Below are positions 34,165 to 46,800 of a stretch of 64,000 bases of DNA, piece after piece. The notes under the pieces are model-generated. The model made no database searches and was not told the DNA's origin. It worked only from the letters and a program-made list of their open reading frames with translations. The position numbers and the translations under genes were made by a program. The stretch is taken from contig NC_088299.1 in the NCBI RefSeq assembly GCF_032854445.1, positions 9,481,608 to 9,545,607 of the forward strand. The letters are read 5' to 3'. The DNA is from Liolophura sinensis. Its lineage: Eukaryota > Mollusca > Polyplacophora > Chitonida > Chitonidae. Within the stretch, counting starts at the first letter, position 1, and every line of letters starts with the position of its first letter.

Positions 34165-34302
34165 GGTCTGGCAGCAACCTGCACATGGCCATGAGTTTCC
34201 ACCGTCGCCTTGCCTGGTTTCCTCCCACCATAATGCTGGCCGCCGTCATATAAGTGAAATATTCTTGTGTGCGGCGTAAAACACCAATCAAATAAATAAA
34301 TA
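34165..34302 (+). mobile_element. SINE family 2, 5'-truncated copy with 9-bp target duplication
   Basis: It starts within the body (GGTCTGGCAGCAACCTGCAC) and ends in CCAATCAAATAAATAAAT. ATGTTTTGC is duplicated at 34156-34164 and 34303-34311, which shows that it inserted already truncated, as expected for LINE-driven target-primed reverse transcription. Confidence 0.9.
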
Positions 34303-34311
34303 ATGTTTTGC

Positions 34312-36635
34312 AGTGTGACGTGCAGCTTAGAACTTCAGTTCCGCTCCTGTGGGACAGGTTATACTTATACATGTACCTGTTAATCAATACTGTGGTCAAC
34401 ATCATAAAATTTCGACTGTGATTCAGTTTCACATTTTCCTTGATTCTAAGAATTCTGTTTATCCTACAAAGATTATTTGAGGTCTATTTTGGAAGGAAGG
34501 ATGGTATCCCACTGGGAAAATGTAAGATTCAACACCATGAGTATTATTTTTTCACATTTTACATGTATTTGCTGTAAATAATGTACAGTGTGATGGCCAT
34601 AAAATACAGGTGTTGATATTAAGCTGTGGATTGTACATGTGGACACTCCCAGCTTAATGGGATAAGGTGATTTGGCTCTAGACATTTCATGCATAGCGTA
34701 GTTTGCATTATGTGAAAATGTCTACAGTTAGACGTTTAATACATATATAAGTGCTCAGATTTCAGTAAGGTAAATAAATCTTTCATTTTCAAGGTTTTCC
34801 ACTGTGGATCTGAAAAAATATTAAGGAAGAATTATATAGGGAGACTTAGTAAGTTGAGATTCGAAAGTTGTAATATAAGAAGGGAGTGACGTCCCTTTTG
34901 TGTTCATTTCAGACTTTAACCTGAGGAAATACATACAATGGCATACCTGTCATTTATTATTTTTTACACAAAATAACATCCAAATATCAAAGCATTGAAA
35001 AGAAAATAATTCACAAGGTTTTGATGCAATCATTTTTAAGCGCAGATTTAATTCAGTTAATTTTTTTTAATTCAGTTGGATGTGACCATGTAACGAGTGT
35101 AGCATACATACCCTAAATGACTCGCCTGCAAAAGTGCAGATTTAGAGGTAAATAAATGTGACAAGATTTTATCTTCAATGCTGGGAGTTAAAATTTTCAA
35201 GTAGAGTATCATACCATGTTGCAAGCAAACCTCAAAACACCTTTGTATAATCAGTAAAACTCTCAGAATCAGGAAAAAATGGGCAAGTTAGTCATGGACG
35301 AAATTTCTGGTCATCGAGGGCATTTGAAAGTGGTGTCGTGCTAGTGTATATGTGGCAGCATTTTGTTTTTGTACATAAAATCCTTATTTACATATACATT
35401 TTTCTCTCATTAAAAAAAACTGGTGGAACCATGTGGAATGTTTTTCTTTTTGTGATCATTAAATATTGCTTTACCTGTTCTGTTTATAGGATTCGTACAA
35501 GTAGCAGCTTTTGAAAAAGGGATTTTCTTTTGTAAACAAACTACCGGTACTGCTATTTCTGTCCTTACAAAGCTCCACATTGTCTCCATAGAAACAGTTT
35601 TTGTTGCGGATGCGCAGAAAAGAGATTTATTTGGAAACAAATTCCTGCTTTCTTTGCCTGGGGATGGTTTAACTGCAACTCTTGCCCTCCATCAGGCACT
35701 GCATGTGTCAGCCAATTTTTTTAGTTAGATTACTTTTGCTGTTTATTACTCCCATGTGTCTTCATTTGCGTTGGGACATCTTATTCCAGCTCTCCACGAG
35801 GGAATGACTGTCTTTCTTTAGCTGCTTTCAGGCCGGATTTTTCTTGTTTTTGCTGTTTAAAAAAGCAATATTATTTTACTTTCTAAAATCTCACATTAAC
35901 AAGCGCATATACAAAGATGACCATGGTGTTTATGGTATCAGACTGTCTTGTATCAGCGATAATAAAAACTATTTGACCTCGTCATTTAAGAAATATTGAG
36001 CGCTAGGCCCAAGCTGGCTCAGTTGACAAAGGTTTGGAGTCATTTCCTTCATAGTTCATTTCAGAATAAATTTAATGTGAAATGAGTATAAAAGAGCTCT
36101 TTGCTGACTTCCAGGTTTAAAATGTTGTCTCCCTTGCAGACCAAGGGCAGCTTGCACAAAACAATTGTGAGCCTAACTTGATTGTAAATCACTACAATCA
36201 CAGTCAACACCTTATTGCACAGAAGGATTGCAAGCTTCGTTTGACTTAACTTGCTGTAAAAAAAAATTGCTATTGACTGGAACTTGAACTATTAAAAATA
36301 TTTACACTGGACCCAGAATTAACTTTTTCAGTCATGTTGCAAAGATGTGCAATTTAATTGTCTCAAGAAAATGCAAAAGGAACATTTTCTCTGCGAATGT
36401 AGGTTTTTACTATGACCTTTGAACATTCCATATTGACGGTTGTTGTTGTAGTTGCACTAGTTATGTCATTTTTTTCTCAGTAGGAGCAAGAAATTTGTGG
36501 ATATTATGGAATGTACAAAAAAACCATGGATTTTTGTTTTGTCATGGATTAAGAGCGTGAAGCCAGAAAGCCGCTAGCAATATCGAAAAATCATTGTAGA
36601 GCAGTAAAAGTTGACCATGGGCTCTAATGTTAGGT
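34312..36635. other. intron, no gene seen
   Basis: AT-rich DNA without a recognised exon. A weak inverted pair near 36148-36250 (GCTTGCACAAAACAATTGTG with CACCTTATTGCACAG) may be a MITE remnant. Confidence 0.4.
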
Positions 36636-36718
36636 TTGATTTATTTATTTATTTGATTTGTATTTTATATCGTACTTCAGAATATTTCACGTTTACAACG
36701 ACGGCCTGTCAGGTTTGA
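36636..36718 (-). mobile_element. SINE family 2 tail fragment
   Basis: The plus strand reads TTTATTTATTTATTTGATTT, GTATTTTATATCGTACTTCA, then GAATATTTCACGTTTACAAC and GACGGCCTG. The body and head are missing. Confidence 0.7.
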
Positions 36719-36839
36719 AGCCATGTAAACATATAAGCGAATGTAGGTGTTACATTGGTTGGGTAAACATTTTCGATATATATCAGAATACACATACATC
36801 AGATGATGACATCCACATTATATGACCTTTAATTTTATG

Positions 36840-36922
36840 GTCGCTGTGAGTTCAAGTCCAACTCATGCTGGCTTCGTCTACGGTCGTGCCTGCGGAAACC
36901 TGGCATAGCCTGGGGGAACAGA
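36840..36922 (+). mobile_element. SINE family 2 middle fragment
   Basis: It holds the B-box region GTCGCTGTGAGTTCAAGTCC, then AACTCATGCTGGCTTCGTCT and GGAAACCTGGCATAGCCTGG. It is flanked by unrelated DNA at both ends. Confidence 0.65.
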
Positions 36923-37190
36923 AAGTTAGAGATGATTTGCTGTATGTGTACTCACCTGTTCAAAAACTGTACTTGCAACTTAACATTGAAGTTGAGAAAA
37001 CTGAAACTAAATGTTCTAGCTGGTTCCTCTGGATTGGATAGTACACCAGTGTTGTTTGTTTGACCTGGAGCTGTATTGTTGCCTCCTGCTAATTCGTGTG
37101 TACAGGATTAATTAGGGGTGGCCCGGATTGCTAATGTTAGCGCATCTGTGTAATAGGTGGGGATCAATACAAACATGCCACCCTTCCCCC

Positions 37191-37245
37191 TCAAATCCCC
37201 CCCCCCCCCGGACTCACCCCCCCCCACCACCACCACCCTTCCCCC
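37191..37245. repeat. C-rich low-complexity tract
   Basis: Runs of C broken by GGACTCA and ACCACCACCACC. The length is likely polymorphic. Confidence 0.85.
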
Positions 37246-37249
37246 ACGA

Positions 37250-37510
37250 GTGATCTGAACCTTGGCTGTCAGAGAAGTGATCAGAGCCCGCTGTTAATTG
37301 CTCGTGGCTTATTCGCTCTCAGTCCCCACAACATTTGCGTACAACTCCACATTTCATGCGAATGATGTGTCAACCAATGGCAGTAAAATTATTCCCTGCC
37401 GTAATTACACTAAATGGATCATGCTTTAATGACACGGCTTTGGATGCATTAATTATTGATCGTCAGTCGCCAATAAATCAAAAGTAATGGCATAAATAAT
37501 TAACTGTGTA
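37250..37510. promoter_or_regulatory. candidate intronic enhancer with clustered TAAT cores
   Basis: This repeat-free stretch has at least six homeodomain-type TAAT or ATTA sites within 260 bp (TTAATTGC, GTAATTAC, TTTAATGAC, CATTAATTATTGATC, GTAATGG, AATAATTAAC) plus CCAATAAATC. Composition and lack of repeats resemble conserved regulatory DNA; conservation itself cannot be tested here. Confidence 0.3.
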
Positions 37511-37559
37511 CATGTATGCTCACGTATGTAAGTGTTTGTTAATGCAGACCACTTATATA

Positions 37560-37650
37560 TATATACATGTGGTCTGCTTGTATATGCATGTACATTTACA
37601 TGTATAATAGTGTACATTTACATGTATATAAGTGTACATTTACATGTACT
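37560..37650. repeat. short tandem repeat, unit about 24 bp
   Basis: GTGTACATTTACATGTATAT-type units repeat three to four times. Related ACATGTACAT-rich DNA recurs at 56600-56790. Confidence 0.7.
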
Positions 37651-38756
37651 TCTTTATGTGGCAGTGTAAGAAAAGTGAATTCAAGCCATTGTGTATCTCG
37701 TGCAGTCATTATATGGTCTATAAGTAGCCAAGTGATCCAAAATTCAGTAGGGTTAATTAAAAGTACATCTGCCCTAATTCCTCAACATTTTTGCATTTGA
37801 AAGAGCAAGTTTCAAGATTATTTATGCATCTTTGTTTGCTTTTAGATACAAACTATATTGGTTGGGTTGGCAAATTTCAGGGCTTCACAAAAGTATAACA
37901 ACAACGTATATGCTTGAATATGCTTGAATGAACAACATAGTATGAACATGTGTATTTCGAAGATTGCCAGTGTACTTCCTGAACAGGCTGGCATGACATC
38001 GAAATATCTCTTTGGTTTTTATTTTAGCGGATTAGCCATGTGTATCAAATTAAAAGCATGTCGCTATCCCTGAGCTGGTTGTTCAGATTTGATTCATCAC
38101 CTAATGTGGATTATCCAGGTTTTAGATACCATGTGCACCCTTAGAACTTGAGATTATCACTGAGATGTGTTTGAGAACAGTCTTTTGAGGCTTGTGAGCC
38201 CTGAAGCCTGGACTGTCATTAGCTATATTACTAACTGTATTACTACTGTTTCTGGTGCATGTTGGCTGGCTAATTATCCACTTACAGGTATTAAAAATGC
38301 TTAATCACATGTAGCTGCAGGTATAAAACTGTGACATGCTGCGTGTAACATTCACAGATGATTACATTTACTGCTCAGTAATTTTCTCATGCATGTTCAA
38401 GAAAGCAACAGTCATTTTTTCATTAACGGTAAACGATTTTTATTGTCTGTTCATTGGAGATGGCTGATTGTCTCGGACTGAAAGTGCTGTGGAAACCTAA
38501 TGGCTACAGTTGCAATAAATCTTTTTCTTCCCGGGTAGCTGTACGTAGATATACATATACATACACAACCTTTTCACACGTTTGCAAGGTGTTTGTGCAA
38601 GCATATTCTGAAGGCAATTTTCTCTGGTAAGTGATGAAATTGTTCTTTTTGTGAAGCCCTGAAATTGGCCAATCCAACCTATGTAGTTTTGTCTCCAAAA
38701 TCAAATCAAAAGTGTCCATAAACTGCACTGAAAGCTAACTCCTTTCATATGCAAAA

Positions 38757-38942
38757 ATTCAAGTCCAGCTCATGCTGGCTTCCTCTCCGGCAATATGTGG
38801 GAAGATCTGCCGGAAACCTGCGGATAGTCATGTGTTTCCCTCAGGCTGTGCCCGGTTTCCTCCTACCATAATGCTGGCCGCCGTCGTATAAGTGAAATAT
38901 TCTTGAGTACGATGTAAAACACCAATCAAATAAACTAAATAA
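38757..38942 (+). mobile_element. SINE family 2, 5'-truncated copy
   Basis: It begins at the B-box region (ATTCAAGTCCAGCTCATGCT) and continues through body and tail, ending CACCAATCAAATAAACTAAA. The A-box half of the head is missing. Confidence 0.88.
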
Positions 38943-39104
38943 ACCCTCTGGAAAATGGTTGAGAAATTAGGGTATCCAAAAAGCTCAAAACATAATTGTA
39001 GACAAATATTAAACATATCAAGAGTAAAATTGCTAAGGTAAATAAACCATCGGTTGGAATCTGGCTGTCAGATGTTTGCTCATTTTAATAAATTAAGTAA
39101 AGTA

Positions 39105-39570
39105 TGTAAATTAGGTGTATCTGAAGGGTACGTGAAATGCTTGGGTTTTTATTCTAAATACAGAATGCACATTGATGCCAACCATATAAATGTACAAAAA
39201 AGCTATCGTCTTTGTATGTAAAAGTGGCTTTAAACTACAGTATTTGTAAGGTCCCGTTGCTCAGTCCTGATATGAAGTAGCCTGCTGTGGTTATGTCAGC
39301 GGTGATGACTGTCTAAACAACTTTATTAGAGGGAGAGCCAGAAATTGGGGGTGCTAAGCTGGTCTTGTGTTCCACCTATGTTCGTCGATGATGTCATTTT
39401 CGAATATTTACAACTTATTTCATAACTTATTATGAAATAGAGTTGTTACTTATAAATATAAAATATGCCTCAAAAGTGAAAAAAGAAAAAAATTTCAGAT
39501 TTTCTCTCACATCTTCATTTATTTTGCTTAAAGCCCTAACTCTTCATTTTATAGTACCCATACTTGTATC
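39105..39570 (+). repeat. dispersed repeat region, partner of 23580-23870
   Basis: The right part (39290-39570) parallels 23580-23870 block by block. The left part (GTACGTGAAATGC, ATTGATGCCAAC) is a diverged relative of unit B. The CpG in the partner's TGACGTCA has decayed here to TGATGTCA. Confidence 0.6.
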
Positions 39571-42500
39571 CCATAATGTTGGATTAGTGTTACGATCTAT
39601 TACCCAGTGAATGATTACAATCATAACTTATGATGAATGATTACAATCAATCCTAAACAGGCCACACTACCAGCCCCTCTCCTCGACACGCTCCCCCCCC
39701 CCCCCCCCTCCCCTTTTAAACAGCAGCTTGTTTCTGTACAGGATTTATCAGCTCATAGATTATCTTGTTTGGATACGTTATGATTAGGTTGCAGGATTGT
39801 TATTTTAACTCATATAACCGCTCAGACAAATTGGACTTACAGACTTAAGTTTTGTTTTTGTTTATCCTGTTCTTACCAAAATGCAAAATATTTCCTTACC
39901 AAGTTCTTTTATCGCTTAAAATTGTGTAAATTTACAACAGCTGTGACATTCTGCCAGAAATTTTTTTTCATTTTTCACACTGACTCGACGTTAAGTGAAT
40001 TGCCCATATTAAAAGATGGGATCATAGAAGTCAAAAATTGTAAAACATTATCTGTGCATTTGTACCCAGCTGTACCCATTTGGGTAGGCCAGCATTTTTA
40101 TGCTGCTCTAAAAGTTGCTTAGTCATTAATTCTTTTTCTTCATGACTGGAGTTACTGTGCCCTGACATCAACTTTTTAAGGAGGCAGGGGACTACAACGC
40201 TTGCAGATTTGTTCCTGTTTATTAGTAAGTTTGTCCCATTATATGCTTGGTTTGTTTGTGTGAAACACCAGTGAAATAAATATATGTACACACCACACTA
40301 TGCTTATGTATGGTGAAGCATGGTTGAGCTGGGATCAGGTGGCTCTAATAAGACGAAGTGGGGACAGACTCTGAGGGTGTGGTTATGTGAAATACAGTGT
40401 GTTCATAATGGGGTGGAATTAAATAGTGAGATCAGAGGGTAGCCCTAGGACAAAACCACCAGGCAGATGGTGTTAAGGTGTCAACAGTCTATCTGTTAGT
40501 TCCTTGTCCTGAGGGCACTCCCCTGGGGCAGCAGCGCTGTCATTCACTAAAGGAGCAGGCACCCCTCCTAAAGGCCACCTCGAAATGAGCCACTGGTGGG
40601 AAAGTCACAAAGCCTTCTCACCCTGCCACGTTGAGTCCAGGCATTGTGTGTGTGGAGAGAGAGAGAGCAGTCAAAAGGAATTGGGAAGATTCTGATGGCC
40701 ATGTACAAAATAGCTTAAGTGGATGTGTGAAGTGAAGTGGTGGGCACACAGTCTGTCTGAGTAGAGGCAAACTGGCGCTAAGATTGTGTGTGCGTATGTG
40801 TGTGAACAGCAGATGTAGTGGGCCTCATCTGACCGGAGTTAGAACCTCAATCTTTATCCACAGTACTGTACCAGTGAGATAGAACAGACTTGGGCTCCCC
40901 CCCAGCTTTGCCATGTGCGGTTGGAAGATGCAGTATAAGCAAGTCGCCTCACATGATGCAGAGCTCTCTTCCACTGTAGATAGCAGGCAACCCTGCCTAA
41001 CCCCAGATGCCAATATACAAACACCACAGTGAGCCTTCTGGACTGGGCGGTATTAGCCTTTCACTGGGATCCTTTCGGTTAAAAGCCAAACGACAAGTCA
41101 GCCAGTTGTGGTTTGCTTGCGACTAGGTGAGAGACAAGTGTGAAATCCCGGCCATACGCTCCGAAACACTTGGCCAGCAATTCACTTAGCAAACCGGACA
41201 AATCATTGAGGAGTTAAAAGTGATGAAATTTAATGTTTTATTGACAGTTGTCTAAGCTCGTGGTTGGCCTTCCAGGATTGGCGAGGGAGCGAGCAAGAGA
41301 GTGAGCGGTAGGGAGGGAGGAGGGTTGAAGGGGGGAGACGGCAGCCAGGCATATTGACATATCCATTGATCGGTGTAAATTATTCAGAAGCTCCACGAGG
41401 AGAACAATGAAGAGAGGATTTGTGTGTGCAGTGACTACTAATGCTAGCCGAGCATGACTGAAGTGGTCGTTTTGATGATCGGCCTCCTGGCTGGCAGTGT
41501 ACAGTCTTCCGCGTGAGGATTTGAAAGACAGCGTGACAGCCAAGGCAGGGATTGTCATCAGGGCTAGTTGGTGAAGTAACACAGTGTAGGGAAGAGGTTC
41601 TAACCTCAATTGCTAGAGCACAGCACAAAGCAGTTACAGACCAGCAGTCCACAGTGACTATACACAGAGACTTGAGCTGCCTGTGACAGCTTGCTTTGAT
41701 CAACCAGAGGCAGTATTCCCCTTAACACTGTGATTTCAGAGAACACTCCTCTTGCAACGGGAACAGCTCAATTATACGATTGAAGTTAATCTCCAGGCAG
41801 CAGAGGTTATACTTTTGATCATTATTTAGCCTTCTGTGAACTTGGGCCACAGTTTCCGTCACATTAAACATACGTTGTATAGATTTGACATTCTATTAGG
41901 AATGTACTTACACCTTGGATGCTTCACCACTGTTGCAAATGTGTACCCATTATTAATTCATGTGGGGGGTAACACTTGAATTTACTGAGGATTTATCGGA
42001 TATACATGTGTTATAATAATAGACTGAAAACTTTGACATCTGGTTGTGTTTGCGATTTGCAAACTGGAGAAGTACATATTTCCCCGAGGTGGATAACATT
42101 TCCTGGAGAGTTGTACTGCTTGTACAGGTGAGTGGGCTATCATTGTGCATATACCACAACAACATGCAGATATACACCCCTGTAGTGTGATCCCTACCAG
42201 AGATATTCACTGCCCGAGGCTATAAAAAAAAGATCTTGTAAAAATAGCCAGCTGCATATACACCTAGGCTGTGTGGGGTTGTGGCCTGCCATTGATTCTG
42301 GGTTATCTTTGAAGCGTGATGAGTTTTTACTCATCAGTGTTATATCTGATAGCAGTTGTACAGGTCAGAGGTCAGAGTTCGACACGGGCCCATAGCTCAC
42401 TTGTGTTCTGCTACACATAAGGACTGTAGCTTTATCCTGTAGCCAGGTCACACTGTGTGTGTGTTTTTGTGTGTGTATGTGTGTGTGGAGTGGGAAATAA

Positions 42501-43659
42501 CAGTCTATATGTGGTACTGGATTGCTCTAAACCACAACATTCACCCTAGGCCATTTTATCAATACAACCTGGTCCAGTGCTAGATAGTGGCCCGTTAACT
42601 CGAACTGTTGTTACCACTTCATTTGGTCAGATCGTCTGCCTCTCTGGTCTTCTGCTTGAACGCACCAGGTTTTTAGAACGGTGAAGGCAGATTATCTTTT
42701 CTGGCTGTAATATACATGTCACACCGTCGGACTGTTTTCCCTCCGTGGAGAGCTCGCTGCTCGTGGACAACAGTTAGTCGTGGACTTTACGTAATACGGA
42801 ATTACATGAATCCTAATCCAGAGATTTGAAACAGTGTGTAACAAAGAATTCTTGCTGTGTGCCAGAAAAAGTGTCTGTATTGCTGTTGTTGTTGCAGTGT
42901 CGTCATCAGACCAGCAGCTGCCTTCACTAAGGTTTGTTTGTGTTTTACCTTTTCTTCCCGGCACTGGCAGTTGTGTGTGTGAACTTTACCCACTCTCTGG
43001 GGTTCTTTACACTGCTAAACCCGGTCTCTGTTAACTTAGCCCCCAAGAGGCCAGAGGCAGCCCCTTTGCCCCCACTAGAGCCCCTTGTAACCCCTGCCCT
43101 CCTAATGGGCTCAGAAAAAGCCCCCCTAGTGTTGGCAGTATCTGAGTTTTGCTCTGATCTGATAAGCTCTGAGTCTATTGTAATTGTTGTCAAAGACTGA
43201 ATAGACAAGGTGAAAAAAAGGGAGATTTGTTAGGGGTTTAATACAAGGAGAACCTGGAATGCATTGTACAGCTCCAAACCACTCATTATACATATATATA
43301 TTTTTTCTTTCAGTGAAAAGATCTGCACATTTTGTGTTTCCTTCAACCATACAATTTTCACAATTGAGCAATCTTCTCGATATTAAGGTTTGCTTACTAA
43401 AGCGTGGTTTATTGGCTAATTCTCACATGAGTGCATTTTTAACTGAATGCTATCAACTTCCCCTTTTGTGTTGATATATACAGATATATAGCAGGCCGTG
43501 GGATTTGTTTAGGGCCAACTGGCAATTTGGCTGCAGTGGACTGTTTAGCCTTGCCACAGATATGCTGTTTTCTTGGTACTCTCTAGGTACACATTTGACC
43601 TTATACCTTACCTTTTTATTAAATGGTTTATCACGAAGAACAGATCTCCACTTGACACT
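39571..43659. other. intron, repeat-poor, no gene supported
   Basis: A C-run lies at about 39691-39709 and a GT-rich tract at about 42455-42487. ORFs at 41238-41703 and 42719-43208 overlap on both strands and carry no family motif; the latter includes a Pro/Ala-rich segment. Lack of SINEs over 4 kb is notable, but no function can be assigned. Confidence 0.4.
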
Positions 43660-43867
43660 AGGTCAGTCACCTCTAGTGGAAGCTTTCCCAGCCTGACCGC
43701 TGAAGTTGAGGGTTCAAATCCAGCTCCAGTTAGTTTGGCTGCCTTTAGATGCTCAGATACCAGGCAAGGTGGGGGGTTTCCTCATTGGTTTTATGCTGTT
43801 TCCTTTGCTTATAAACATAATTGCTGTCATGTAAGTGAAAAAAAATCTCGTAAACCAACAATATAAA
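43660..43867 (+). mobile_element. SINE-like element, diverged
   Basis: A clear B-box-like GAGGGTTCAAATCCAGCTCC is followed by body-like sequence (GGTGGGGGGTTTCCTCATTG) and a tail-like GTCATGTAAGTGAAAAAAAA then TCTCGTAAACCAACAATA. This matches the family 2 layout with many substitutions, or a sister family. Confidence 0.6.
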
Positions 43868-46800
43868 GGGATGGGACGTGACTTCATTACCGCGGCAGAA
43901 TAATAGCCAGTTTTGGAACCCTGTTAATATGGTCTGGTATAGTCACAGTACTCCAGTTTGGCTGCTAATGGTATTCAGCAGATCTACCATTTTTTTAGCA
44001 GATTATCAGCTACTCGGTAGGATGGTTTTGTCCATTTCAAGATTTTTCAAGCAGCGCTTTCAAGGGTTCAAAATCAGTCTTTGTTCTTGGGTGGAAGTAA
44101 TCTAGAAAATTGGCAAAAAAATACCATAGAGCTGTATCTGCCAAGATGCACATGGCTTTGTATCATGTAAGATTGATTTCAAATTATCCAAGTATCAAAT
44201 TTCATAATTTATTTGATGAAAGCATTGCATTTAGCTGCAATTATGTGTTTCAGGAGATCGATGGGTTGAACCTCATGTTATGTATCGTTTTATTGAAATT
44301 ACCAAGCTACATGTATATATGTTTTTATCACAGCATTCATATGTGAGTGTTGAATTGGAAAGAATGCGAACACGTTTGATCCCTGAATGACCAGGTGCAA
44401 TTATTGCCTTTATTTTCATAGTTTGTTTCAACAAATTGACTAATTGACTTGGGGCATATAATTTGGCTTTATCCAGTTTTTGTGCTAGCCCTGATTGTGC
44501 TAGAGCTGTGAAAAGGCACGAACAAGTGCATGGAAATGTATAGATATCAAAGAACCCGTTGGCACGGAGGATGGCAGGCAATCTGGAGGAAGCAGGGGCT
44601 TTGTGTTTCGTCTTGTAATGGGCCGTTTGCATGTAATGACAGGCCTATTGGAAATGGAGTCTGTTGTATCAATCAATACGGAAGCCTGTGTTGGAAGCGC
44701 TTATTTAGCATCCACTCGCTCGCTTGCAGGGTTGAGGAGGGATGTAAAAACTGACATGTCATCTTAAATAATTCTTCTGATCCATTTTGCCCAGCCATCC
44801 AGATCATTTCTGACTTCAGCAGCATTGATTGACTATTGATTATTGATGAGTCTAATGCCATAATCTGAAATATGCCTTCCACTTAAGGATAAGGATTACA
44901 GTTTTTTAACAAAATGAAATCTCTTTTACAAATAACCTTTTGTCTCGACAGACACGTTTTTGCTGATATTCTCTGCCAAGTTTGAATAAATGTGGAATAT
45001 TTAGGATGTTAGCCTGAGAATTTATGCAAATTAAATTATTAAGAGTTAGGTTTGCCAGAAAAATGGACATTTGCCCGACGTTCATTACAAATGGTTGTAT
45101 TTGTTGCCTCTTAGAACAAGTATCATTGAAATGATCAGCCTTTTGATTGGCACTAGACGCCGCCTGGATAAGTGCCTCACAGTGGGACCCTTTCTATGCT
45201 AATTTTTGACGGGCATGGGTACAAATTAAATTATGAGCTACTAAATGGGCATAACATCAAGCATTTGTTATCGATAATTACATCCCTTGTTAATTACGTT
45301 CTCAGACTTACCCTTGATGGGCTGGTAGGATATCGGACCTGCACATATGCCCTACAGGGAAGAGTTGAAAATCAGGTCATAACCCGGTCTGATTTGCCAT
45401 CTATTTCAAGTGAATTGCAATTTTACTTTACAAGAGGCTGTCCATCAGGGATCCAAATGTTCTTTTATCTGTGGCTTTTCTGCTTTGCAGCAGTAATTGA
45501 TGTGCTTTCTCTTGGATGGTACAAGGCACTGTTCATCTTCTGGCATGAGCAAATGATGCCGCTAGACACTTTCTTCCCTGCTCAGATTTCATTGCCATTA
45601 AAAACTTCATCATATGGTGTACAAAAAGTGTAAACCTTTTCCTGGTAGTTAAACTGAACCTTTCATGTGATGATCACTTGGAGGGTGTCTTGCTCAGAAA
45701 ACTTTTGTTCCACTGAAATACACAAGTTGTGTAACTCCGAAAAATAACAGGCTCACTTTTGCTCGATATTTCAGAACTTATTTTCCACCATCAGGAGATT
45801 TAAGACCTGTCATTTTGTTCTTTCTCAATAACATGAATCTACCTCAGTTATAAGATGGAAAGAGCACAACTTATATGTGGTAGGCTTTGACATTTGTGGA
45901 GACATTTCTATTTCCTAGAAGTATTTATCATTTGTTCAAGTCAGTTGCAAAGGCATTAAACATTCATGCTGCGTGAAACAATTTTGTGCACAATTTTGTC
46001 TGTGTTAAAAATGTCTCTGTGCAGACAGTAGTGTGTAGTGTGAATCATTTCTGTGTGCTCTCAGTTCTTGGTAAAGCTCATTCATAGCCAAGCATGTTAA
46101 TTCCTGAATGTTAACACAACAAGCACAAAACCAGTTGAGGGGCAGTGCAGTTTTATCGTGAGCTTTCACTGGGTTTTTCAAGTCTCCGTTTGTTTGGAGT
46201 TTTAATAACCTCACACGCGGAGAGGATCATATTCGACCCAAGTTATTTTGTGGAATCGTGGGATTGTCAGTGATATCGACCAATGACTCTGTAAGAGATA
46301 GAGAGAATGGGCAAAAAAACAAGCTATCCAAGGGGATGCGAAGAGACAAGTGTAAGCTAATAGCAGGTCCACACGAGTTTAGAGCTAACCAAATGAAGGG
46401 CAGACCCCACAGTGGAGTATTCGGAGATGTCAGCATGGTTTTCATTAAAGACTATCCATGACTGATCGTTCAGCCTTCTAGTGGTCGAGAAACCATGTCA
46501 GGAAAAGTTCACCGTTTGCGCATGGGAACATTTAGATCGCATGGAAGAAAAAAAAAAAATGGATCATCTTTGTTAATTAATATAACAGCACTTAGAAATT
46601 TAAAGTATGATAAAAGTGAGGGGGGCCAAGGGTTACAAGTCAACACTGCTTGCTGAGCAGGTTGTCTTTTGCATATATTTACATTATTTTTTTCAAATTT
46701 CAACGTGTGAAAAGGGGTGGGGGTGGAATGAGAGAAAATCTAAGAAAGTATTTAACTGATATCATCCACGCCTACACTACATCGTGTGTAATTGGGAATA

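Noticed and set aside
42719-43208. Pro/Ala-rich ORFs as an atrophin low-complexity exon
   Set aside because: Short, open on both strands, no fit to the phase left by the donor at 30924 with convincing splice sites.
45172-45633. 153-codon ORF as an intronic gene
   Set aside because: No domain, no splice or promoter context, AT-rich codons without bias; kept only as a possible conserved non-coding region.
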